Made by a program: the position numbers and the translations under genes. From Zancudomyces culisetae (Eukaryota > Kickxellomycota > Harpellomycetes > Harpellales > Legeriomycetaceae), in NCBI GenBank assembly GCA_001969505.1, contig LSSK01000362.1, positions 1 through 15,979 of the forward strand: a stretch of DNA of 15,979 nt, read 5' to 3'. This document shows positions 8,314-15,979 of the stretch, piece by piece (the first letter of the stretch is position 1; each line of letters starts with the position of its first letter). The notes beneath the pieces are model-generated. The model was not told where the DNA came from, ran no database searches, and saw only the letters and a program-made list of their open reading frames with translations.

Positions 8314-11300
8314 TCATACAAAGTTTTGCGGATTGAGATCAAATAAAAGCGAACTACATATTCTAAATTCTTTTTCAGCCAGGATGTTTGCAAAGCTGTT
8401 AATATCATGGTATTTAAAGGATACTGAGTTGTTTGAAAAGTGATAAAGGATGCGGGCAATTAGACCTTTTGAATGTGGAATTGCTTTAACAGCAAGGTTA
8501 AACTGCGAACAAAGATCTTTCTCCTCAAGATTTTTTGATAAGGAGAAATTGAGGATGGCCAACTCAAAGTAGTATAGCCAAATATTTACAGAAGTGTGCA
8601 ATTGGGGGCTGGTGAACTGAGAAAGGTTTGAAGAGCGTGAAAAATACTTTTCATAATAAAACAGCGCTCGGTTTAAGAATAGCTCATTTAAACCTTTGGC
8701 TAGGACTGGTTCAGTCGTAGATTCTTTTGGTTTATCATTTGGCTGGTCGCATAATTTAGAGCAAAAAATCTCATAAATTGATGCTATGATGTTCAGAAAG
8801 ATGGTATTAAACGTCTTTGAGTTAGAAAACCTATTCAATAGTTGAATGTTCCCAGTCAAGTCGGAGTTTAGGATGAGTAAAAAATAAAGCGGGAAAAGGA
8901 ATAGTGACGAAACTTGCAAAAAAGTAACATTTAGCACCAGCTAAGCAGAAATATGTCAAAGATATACACTTACATTTCAAGAACCTGCAAATAAATATCA
9001 GCAGAACCAGCCGAGGTCGAATACTGGCGATACTTTGATTCGTATAAAGAATTGAGGTACCACAAAGAGGAATTCGTTGGAAAAGTCAATAGTGCATCGG
9101 TTAGAGAATGCCTGAGGCTTTTGAGAATTTCATAATTGATGTTTGGTGTGGAACTACAATGCTGGTATAACAATGCCGACCGTTGAGACAACGTTAGCTC
9201 GTATAATGTCATAGAAACTAACGAGTCTTGGTTTTTCTTGAGGTTTTGTATCTGAAAAGCAATAAATAGGTCTGCTCTTTGTGGATCAATAAAGTAAAAC
9301 AAGTACAATGACCTTACAATAAACCCCGAAAACCATTCTGATGGATCATAACTGTTTGAATAGAAGCAATAATTATCTACAGAGATTTTGCGGACAAAAT
9401 TTATATATTCGTCGGGACTATTCTGTTCAACCGAAGAACAAAGGTCAGCTAAATTCGCCGTGGATAGTTGAGACCAGGTAACAGGGAAATGTAATAGCAC
9501 CAAAGAACATTTTGCACTTTGAACATCGTTTAGACCAATATATAAGATAATGATGCTTTTCCACACAATAACCGCCTTGGATACATCTCCAAATTCATCG
9601 ATTCTGCTTAAAAGATTGAACCATACGCTTAGAGCTTCTTCATATCGTTTGTAGTAAACAAGAAGTCTTCCATAGCTTATCCATAGGTATAACGATTGTG
9701 GCAGCAGTGAATTGAGTATTTTTTTAAACAGATTCTTACAGTACTTGAAGTCAACTAATCCTGCCATCGTGGTTAGAACTAGCGCTAGCCATTCTTTTAT
9801 CTTTTCGTTCAATTCAGCTTTGAATAGTAACTGTTCTAGTGACAGAATTCCAAATTCAGTGAATTCGTTATGCGTAAAATCAAAAGACATACTGGTGTCT
9901 CCTATTACTTTTAAACCCCGATACGCAAAGGTAATGAAATCAAACAATATCGGACGACATTTCCAACTACTTTTTACTTTTTTATCCCACCAGACCCCTC
10001 CATCACCAGCACTTTCCATAAATGCGTCGTTCCTATAAAAAAAATTCGAATTTACCAACCACGTGTTGCCCATCTTCAAATCACTTTTTAAATCTTCTTG
10101 ATTCATACAGTCAAGCCCAGACGGGATAAAGGGAATCGGAATATAAATACCCAGAATCCCAAACAGATTAGATATAAACTTCATTGTTTCCCATGGGCTT
10201 TGAATGAGGTCACTAGGTTCTAGTAAAACAGGTTTGATATCCTCAAATAATACAATCCTATATGGGTCCTCTTCGCAATCTCCATCATTATACTCGTCAC
10301 CTCTATCAGCATGAGAATACCTGGCAACAAAATCAGGTACCGATCTTTGTGAAAACAAACTCTGTCGCTCTAAACTCCTTTCAGTTTCAATCCATTTTCT
10401 TAGTTTACTTGTAGGCTCATCAGTGTGATCGTCGTTTGAATGAACCTCTAGGTTCAATAGACTCTGTGTGTTTCCAATTTTTGGTGCGCCGATGCCGTGG
10501 AACCCACTATCCTGATTACTGAAGAACTCGTTCCAAACCAACCCACTATATTCCCCTATTTTTGGTGTGGTTAGACTAAGAACCCAGTATTCTTCAAATT
10601 CTAAAGACGTGCTCTCACGCTTTGGTCTAAAAAAAACCCAATTCAAAACAGCCTGAATGGAGCCGGTGCACTTTTCTGTATATCCAGTTTCCTTGTACAG
10701 CTTTATCAATCTATAAATTACAATTTTTTGAGCTTCTTTAATGCTAATGACCTTTTCAATATCCTTTTCTTCATTTAGTCTTTGAATGAAATCGTTTAGC
10801 GTGGCTACGATTAGTTGTATCATCCCATTTGTATTATACGCCGTTAGACTAGATTGAAAATAATTCAATTTTTTAACCACCAGAAACGGATCCCAGCTAC
10901 CCCTTAAAACTTGCTCCCATTTTGTCATCACCTCTGAGACTGTGGTCATCCTACCAACAATATCCATGTATTTCTCCACCAAACTGGAATTGCTTGGATT
11001 GTTTTGTATCGCCTTTTCGCAAATAGATACTAGTATCTCCATTTTCACTTTTTCGTTTACATTTTTCTGACTCTCAAACATTTCATTTTGAAGTTCAATG
11101 TATTTGTGCCAAGCGTTGGTGTCATGCGGGTTTTCGTTTACTCTCCTACTTAATTCTTCCATCTGTTCTTGAAAAATTGGTTTTATAACGATATCATTTG
11201 CTTGAAATAAGTTGCCCGCAATCAAACTAGGAGTCGGCTCTTCAAAAGCAATATATCCCATATTTCTCTCGCTTTCATCATGCAATTCTTTAGAGTTGGG

Positions 11301-12445
11301 TTTCTTACTGGTGTCAATCCTATTTTATACTTAATCTATTGGTACTTGTTTGCAAAGCCAAAATTTGTTTCAAGTCACCTACCTTTCGATATCCTTTTCG
11401 TTATTTTTCCAGTTTATATTCATATATCTGGTAGATTCCTAAATCAAAATTTATCAAAGGGGATAAGTTCATTTATCAGTTCTGAGTAGTTAAACTACAT
11501 AATATTACTAAATCCAAAATTACCTTGCTGGTTTCATCCACTTTTTCAAGATATTTGTCATTTCCTTCTCCCACCCTTTCTGACAGATACAACCCATTGC
11601 CTCCCAACACTCTTCCACCTATGCTTCGGAAAAACAGTAGAACAATATTAAGTGTTGTACATACACATACATGGGTATGAACAAAAGCAAATAATTGTGA
11701 AAGCTTTGGATTGAAATATTAAACACTTTGTACATACCACCCTTTCTATAAAATTTGACTTTCTTTGAACTGGAACTATCTTCATTTACTCGATGTTTTC
11801 GACTATCAATATAGAATAAACCTTCCTGCACCGCCTGTTCCGCACTATTTTTAAAATATCATCAGTGTTAGTGTTAATAGCCTTGAGTATAAAAAAGCAT
11901 ATTTTCTCTTTTTTTTTGTTTACATAAAATTTGGATTACATTTTATACACTTTCTCTTTTCGCAAAAGCTTTCTCTCTTTATCACTTAATCTTTTCTTGC
12001 TCCTCTCCTAAAAGGATTACGTCACATTTTTAATAACAAACCGAGTTCAAAAAAAGATATGTATATATATATATATAATATAATATGCTAGTACAGTCTG
12101 TCTTGGTATTACTTTTAGTGACAAGTTAGCTGACTTGGTATTTTTGTGATCTAACTCTTGCTTAGATTTTGATTTTGATTTCGATTTTGATTTCGATTTC
12201 GATTTTTGAGTATCTGTATCCCTGGTGTCTCTGGATTTTTTGCTCTTTTTTTCCTTTTCCGACCTTCGCTCTATATTTAAAACGTGAAATTAGAAAAATC
12301 ATCGATAGATGCTTCATATATGTGTTTCTTCTCATTTCTGCGACTTGCATCAATTGTTTTTTTATTAAGACCTACCTTCTTTCCTTGAAGGTAAATCGGG
12401 GGCCGATTCGAAATTCGGAAAACTGTGTAAAAAGTTTTCAGACAT
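8314..12445 (-). CDS. NRDE2: NRDE2 family protein (nuclear RNAi/exosome-associated, HAT-repeat)
   Basis: This is a nuclear protein of the NRDE-2/Nrl1 family, which binds the exosome helicase MTR4/Mtl1 and acts in RNA surveillance, splicing control and, in worms, nuclear RNAi. I assign eight exons: 12445-12376, 12270-12113, 12007-11940, 11844-11738, 11618-11524, 11438-11383, 11319-8974 and 8830-8314, giving 1138 aa; human is 1164. Introns 1-6 are 63-119 nt. The N-terminus FPNFESAPDLPSRKE (9-23) matches the family start. A Lys/Ser-rich linker follows (about 25-76), then LFYIDSRK...KFYRKGGGRVLG (about 108-140), in the MTR4-interacting region. HAT-type helical repeats begin with NPHDTNAWHKYIELQ (248-262). 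FFRPKRE and TPKIGE (414-441), DPYRIVLFEDIKPVLL (536-551) and the C-terminal AEKEFRI are hallmarks. Exon 8 joining is the least certain point: a weaker GTTCTT donor with the acceptor at 8941 would also keep the frame. Confidence 0.87.
12165..12206 (-). repeat. Coding hexamer repeat giving (Lys-Ser)n in NRDE2
   Basis: Seven units of GATTTT or GATTTC lie in tandem on the plus strand. Read on the minus strand in exon 2 they encode a run of seven Lys-Ser dipeptides in the low-complexity nuclear linker. The unit length of six keeps the frame if copies are gained or lost. Confidence 0.85.
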
Positions 12446-12474
12446 TATTTGCTATTGTGCAATTCACTTTTCAT
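12446..12474 (-). promoter_or_regulatory. Short upstream ORF overlapping the NRDE2 start codon
   Basis: An ATG at 12474-12472 opens a nine-codon frame (MKSELHNSK). Its TAA stop (12447-12445) shares its last A with the NRDE2 ATG, as TAATG. If the transcript begins upstream of 12474, ribosomes would meet this uORF first, and the overlap would favour short-range reinitiation. Whether it is in the mRNA is not known. Confidence 0.45.
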
Positions 12475-12633
12475 TTTATTTAGGAAACAAATATTTAAAT
12501 CGCCTTTTGTATATAAATACTTCAATTTGAAGCGTATTGTTGAATAGTAATTCTATGGGTTTTTACTAATTATCGATTTTCATTTCATTTGGGCAGGTTT
12601 GAAATAAAAACGAAGGACAAGATCAAATGGTAA

Positions 12634-13021
12634 AAATCGGTACTTGAAACCCAGATAAACCATGGTGTGGCAAATAGCAGAAATAGTGAAAATTGGGTTG
12701 ATATTTCGGAATTATTATTGAAATGGCAATACGATCAAGCCCAACTAAAGGTCCTCAATGCTCAGCATTTTCATAGATCGCATGTATTTTCATAGATCGC
12801 ATGTATTTTTAAAGTCGCAAGCATAAGGAAGGAATGTACACTGTCATACACGCAACCTCCCGAAAAAATTAACGCTATTCGTACAAAATGAAACCATAGT
12901 GTACGCCTTTGGCCATAACGGTGGCCAAGTTTCACTTTCGTCAACAGCATGCACTTTGGAAAACTCTCTAGGAGCACCGCTCAGTAATGTGTTACATCTT
13001 TTGTACACGCCTGGGTGCTAG
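12634..13021 (+). mobile_element. Decayed retroelement fragment, possibly copia-type protease region
   Basis: Two plus-strand open stretches, 12634-12795 and 12827-13021, read like one broken protein. The second contains ETIVYAFGHNGGQVSLSS followed by LSNVLHLLYTPGC. This recalls the copia-type pol segment in which a short glycine-rich beta region is followed by L-x-NVLYVP. The stretch before it (KSQA, stop, then a His) could be a decayed D-S-G-A protease site. The 19-bp duplication at 12768-12805 shifts the first stretch out of the frame of the second, and an in-frame TAA at 12824 lies between. No LTRs, integrase or reverse transcriptase were seen. The identity rests on weak pattern resemblance. 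Confidence 0.4.
12768..12805 (+). repeat. Perfect 19-bp tandem duplication
   Basis: TTTTCATAGATCGCATGTA occurs at 12768-12786 and again at 12787-12805 with no mismatch. It lies inside the decayed reading frame and causes its frameshift. Confidence 0.95.
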
Positions 13022-13370
13022 GTCAGCTTGTATTTTTATATACAATATATACTCTACAAACCAAACGTAGCAGTACGCCATGACATGCCATCGTGCATTA
13101 GCATATCAATAGCCATTTAGCTATATCATTCACCTAACCCATCAACACGTAAACTTCATATTTACACCACAATACACTACTCGTTTACACGCAAAATTTG
13201 ATAAAATACTCCAAGACAAAACATTTTATTTGGTTTACAACAAAAATTCAAAAGAAAATAAAACAATGTATTGATCTTAATACACGGATTGTATCAAAGA
13301 GATGTATTTATAAAATTGGCCAAGAGGATATATAAAACAACATATTCCTTGCAATCGAAAGAAAAACATC
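13022..13370. other. Intergenic region, 3' flank of eL39
   Basis: This is AT-rich sequence downstream of eL39 on the minus strand. It includes a T-rich and A-rich stretch near 13220-13270 that could serve polyadenylation. No gene was recognised. Confidence 0.45.
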
Positions 13371-13919
13371 TTAGATTCCGAGCTTGGTGCGTCTCCAGTT
13401 TCTGCGCTTGGCGTTGTATCTAAAAATAAAAAAGTTATAGTTTAGAGGCTGTAGTTTAATCATAAAAAACTAAAACAACAACAAAAATAAATATTTTGAC
13501 ATACCTGATAGTGGTATCAGTCTTGAAACGGAACCAGTTTGGTACTGGTCTGTTTTGCTTCATTTTCTTTCCCAAAATGCGCTTGGTGCGGAATGATTTT
13601 TGTGAAGGCTATTAGGGCAATAAAAGTACAAGTGATTAAAACGTGTTTATCGTTAAAGTAGAGTAAGACTAGATATAATCGACAATATATTGCTGTGCGT
13701 AATTGAAGTAGTTGATTTTTGGAATTGAATTCGAATCTGATTAATGGTTTAATTCGGTAAACATTAGAATCCGTCGTAATCCCTGCATTCAACAAACAAA
13801 AATGCTTCCAAAGTACCGAATATTCCACATCTTTCTCCGTAATATCCACAAAGACCTTTCCCTCAATCTTAAACACATCACATTATATTGACCTTTAACA
13901 AAGTTTCACTACTTACCAT
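13371..13919 (-). CDS. RPL39: 60S ribosomal protein eL39
   Basis: This is a small basic protein of the large ribosomal subunit that lines the exit tunnel. Exons are 13919-13917 (the ATG only), 13608-13505 and 13419-13371, giving the usual 51 aa. The N-terminus is [20 protein letters not shown], then [10 protein letters not shown], and the C-terminus is [15 protein letters not shown], as in all eukaryotes. Intron 1 (GTAAGT...ATAG, 308 nt) starts directly after the start codon; intron 2 (GTATGT...TTAG) has 85 nt. An intron right after the ATG is a common arrangement in fungal ribosomal protein genes. It is divergently arranged with eL36 and probably co-regulated with it. The assignment is secure. 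Confidence 0.97.
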
Positions 13920-14303
13920 CTTTTCTGAATTCTTTGTATATATTATAAATCTAATCGCAGAAACAAAGAGATATTTCAAAACCGAATTTTTTTATTAACT
14001 TATTTTATTTGAATCCCGTTCAGTCTTTCCATACGAAACTTTTCAATGTTGGTTGCTTTGACTAAACATTATTTGCTGAGCTTATCAATGACTGGGAAAT
14101 TAATTGACTACAAAAAATTTTAAACATTTTCATTGGCCAATCATTCCTTATTAGGTTTAATTTTCTTTATAAAAATTTTTCGAGTTCACAAAGTACGAAA
14201 AAAAAAGTTCAAAATATAGAAAAGTAGCTATAGATTCGAAAATTAGCTCTTTTTTGATCATATATTTTCCGTAAGAATATATAAAGATACTTGATTGTTG
14301 AAA
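13920..14303. promoter_or_regulatory. Divergent ribosomal protein promoter (eL39/eL36)
   Basis: This 384-bp AT-rich region lies between the start codons of two ribosomal protein genes and must drive both. It holds a central palindromic CCAAT element (listed separately), several T or A runs, and TATATAAAG at 14278-14286, 17 bp before the eL36 ATG. I found no clear Rap1-type site. Confidence 0.6.
14132..14141. promoter_or_regulatory. Palindromic CCAAT box
   Basis: ATTGGCCAAT is a perfect 10-bp palindrome that reads CCAAT on both strands. It lies 172 bp before the eL36 start and 213 bp before the eL39 start. It is a candidate site for a HAP/NF-Y type factor acting in both directions. Confidence 0.5.
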
Positions 14304-14906
14304 ATGGCAGGACAAAAGACCGGAATCGCTATCGGAGAGAACCGTGGACGTGTAACTGCACGACTTGAGCTCAAGCCTCGTCTTGCTGCCCGCAAGGCTG
14401 TAAGTACTAATTTTACTATTTATTGTATCTAATCTGTATATGTAAGAACTTTGCTTTGAAAAAAGGAGATTCAAATGGATATATACGGATTTATTGTTGT
14501 TAAACTGTGTTACTTATTTTTTTGGATACCGTCCTTACGAGGTATACTTAAAAGGCTGGCATTATGTCGTTTTTTTGGTACTTTGGGAGAGATTGCATCT
14601 TGCATTTTTTGTGAAACCGGTTATCTATTGTTGTGGTCATCTCACATGCCGAGTATTGTACTTTATACTAATGTTTTATTGCGAAACTAATAGCTTCCAA
14701 AGAAACACACCAGATTTGTAAAAGATCTCATCCGTGAAGTCACCGGATTTGCACCATACGAGCGTCGCATTATGGAATTGTTGAAGAACTCCAAGGATAA
14801 GCGTGCCCGTAAGTTGGCCAAGAAGAGACTCGGTACCTTTATCCGTGCCAAGTCCAAGGTTGATGAGCTCTCAAACGTCATCGCCGAGTCCCGCCGTCAC
14901 CATTAA
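14304..14906 (+). CDS. RPL36: 60S ribosomal protein eL36
   Basis: This is a large ribosomal subunit protein. Exons are 14304-14399 and 14694-14906 (intron 294 nt, GTAAGT...ATAG), giving 102 aa, the normal length. The first exon encodes a divergent N-terminus ([20 protein letters not shown]) with the family's G-x-N-x-G and V-T pattern. The second carries the highly conserved core: [40 protein letters not shown] and [20 protein letters not shown]. Codons in both exons are richer in C and G at third positions than in neighbouring genes (AAG, CGT, GTC, CTC), as expected for a highly expressed gene. It is divergent from eL39. Confidence 0.97.
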
Positions 14907-15461
14907 ATTTAGATATTTTACCAGTATTTCATACTTTATTGGCAGAGGTCTTGTTACTTTGTTGATTTACAATCAAAATGTTCGACTTTTCTCTCGTTCA
15001 TCAAAGTTTGGTGTAATCTATTTTAAATTCCAGCTAATAAAACGCTTTTGAACATTATTTGATACAACATCGATCGTACGGTTATAATGTCTCATGGTAT
15101 ATGTTATCAAGTCTATTTCAGCTTGTTATATCGTAAGTGGGTACATGCATGAGTGGTATGTTTTTATTTTAAGTGTGTCGGCATGGGATCCCCCTTCATC
15201 CAGGCTTGTCAGGCTGTAGATGCGGTATGTGAAGTGGGCAAGGAGGAATGAAGGTGTTGAAATGATGCCATATCTGAATGAAGGTTAGCTTTGAGAGGAG
15301 AGGTGTGCTGTACTTTTTTTTTTCAATTCAGAATTTGTGATTTGGAATTATACCAGTACATAGTAGTAAACGCATCTAGCATTTTTCCATAAAAATGAGA
15401 ATTCACTTTTTGAATTTGACTCTGGATTCTTTATTGTATTGGAACACATTTATAGTAATAG
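14907..15461. other. Intergenic region with a GC-richer patch
   Basis: After eL36 the sequence is ordinary AT-rich spacer, except for about 15181-15300, which is clearly richer in G and C and includes GGGATCCCCC. On the minus strand this patch is part of an open stretch (FLLAHFTYRIYSLTSLDEGG) that could be transposon-derived. No gene is assigned. Confidence 0.4.
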
Positions 15462-15923
15462 AAGGAAGGAAACAATATAGTCGACCATTACTTATTAGAT
15501 TGCAGCAGATGGGACGAGATTAGGAAGGATTTACTTACTGAATTTATAGATTTTTATAGTTCTTTTTTATCTAGCACGATTTCCGAGTGTGTTGAGCTTC
15601 GCAGGAAAATCGTGGGTAAACTCCTGGGGGAGGAGTTAAAGCTCAAACTACCTGGGATTCTTCGGGATCCAAACGCCACTTGCGTTAGAGCAGTGGTTTC
15701 CACAGCCCGGTTTCTTAACGAGACCTTTTTACCTCGCTACCTAGTGTTGAAAGATATTAGTGTAGTCCCACTCCCCTTGAACCAATGCCCATCGGGTACG
15801 GAGACTCTAGAGAGTCGAAGGGGAATAGGATGAGTTTAGAATATAGATTGTTTTTATTTTTTAGGAACTGTTTATTTTCTAAATAAATTTTTTTTCTACC
15901 GAAAAAAAAAAAAAAAAAAAAAA
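15462..15923 (+). mobile_element. 5'-truncated non-LTR retrotransposon (LINE) with poly(A) tail
   Basis: An open frame of 123 codons (15462-15830, stop TGA 15831-15833) begins with VDHYLLDCSRWDEIRKDLL. This fits the H-x4-C end of the cysteine-rich zinc motif that follows the reverse transcriptase domain in many LINE ORF2 proteins. The rest (KLLGEELKLKLPGILRDPNA, ATCVRAVVSTARFLNETFLP) fits the poorly conserved C-terminal tail. A short 3' UTR with an AATAAA near 15880 ends in 22 A residues (15902-15923). The upstream RT and endonuclease parts are missing, as in a typical 5'-truncated copy. It is richer in GC than the host sequence around it. The clade cannot be named from this piece. Confidence 0.72.
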
Positions 15924-15979
15924 TAGATTGTTTTTATTCTTTAGGAACTGTTTATTCTCTAAATAAATTTTTTTTCTAC
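15924..15979 (+). mobile_element. 3' end of a second LINE copy (runs off the window)
   Basis: Directly after the first poly(A) tract the sequence repeats the last 56 bases of the LINE 3' UTR (15844-15899) with two T-to-C differences. The window ends at the point where the second copy's own tail would begin. It is either a second, severely 5'-truncated insertion into the first tail or a 3' end tandem duplication. Confidence 0.75.

Noticed and set aside
8217-8459. Minus-strand frame downstream of NRDE2
   Set aside because: It overlaps the last NRDE2 exon in another frame; the AEKEFRI C-terminal motif and stop at 8314 define the true end.
9712-10038. Plus-strand 108-codon frame
   Set aside because: It lies antisense to the large NRDE2 coding exon, which explains it.
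12162-12353. Minus-strand frame with Ile-Glu/Ile-Lys repeats
   Set aside because: It is the wrong frame of NRDE2 exon 2; the correct phase after splicing gives Lys-Ser repeats and continues into the next exon.
12771-12977. Minus-strand 68-codon frame
   Set aside because: It is antisense to the retroelement-like plus-strand frame and has no recognisable features.
13609-13916. C/D box snoRNA in eL39 intron 1
   Set aside because: A C-box-like GTGATGT is present, but no CTGA D box with a closing stem was found in the intron.
14475-14721. Two plus-strand frames inside the eL36 intron
   Set aside because: They lie within a well supported intron and run into exon 2 out of frame; the composition is T-rich.

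Overview
The window reads as nuclear DNA of an AT-rich fungus, most likely an early-diverging lineage. This rests on short GT-AG introns in most genes, a nuclear tRNA-Val, and a gene set (NRDE2, a fungal-type complex I 9.5 kDa subunit, Snu23, YMR099C-type epimerase, mitochondrial HADH). The exact lineage is inference and cannot be fixed from the sequence alone.

Layout. (1) 171-1253 (-) is glucose-6-phosphate 1-epimerase in three exons, divergent from (2) SNU23/ZMAT2 at 1662-2415 (+) in two exons. (3) Mitochondrial 3-hydroxyacyl-CoA dehydrogenase lies at 2889-3881 (-) and has no intron. (4) 3882-5272 holds no gene I can name, but contains at least one stretch on each strand that reads like exon sequence. 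(5) An ethanolamine/choline phosphotransferase lies at 5273-6718 (+) in four exons. (6) tRNA-Val(AAC) lies at 7096-7169 (-). (7) 7257-7718 (+) is a possible unresolved spliced gene. (8) A tiny complex I subunit (NDUFA3/NUO9.5-like) lies at 7842-8161 (+). (9) A complete NRDE2-family gene, 1138 aa, can be assembled from eight exons at 8314-12445 (-); its first six small exons were recovered by reading splice sites. (10) 12634-13021 (+) is a decayed reading frame that resembles a copia-type retrotransposon protease region and is broken by a 19-bp tandem duplication. (11) Ribosomal protein genes eL39 (13371-13919, -) and eL36 (14304-14906, +) share a 384-bp divergent promoter with a palindromic CCAAT box. 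(12) The right end carries a 5'-truncated LINE with a 22-A tail, followed directly by the 3' end of a second copy.

The genes are mostly unrelated housekeeping functions: sugar phosphate and fatty-acid metabolism, phospholipid synthesis, complex I, splicing, nuclear RNA surveillance and translation. No operon-like logic is expected. The strongest window-wide pattern is in splicing: every one of the 17 introns I assign starts GTA and ends TAG, 14 of them ATAG. I found no obvious new multi-gene system. The best leads are the strict acceptor rule, the uORF that overlaps the NRDE2 start codon as TAATG, the unassigned exon-like stretches, and the nested retroelement debris.
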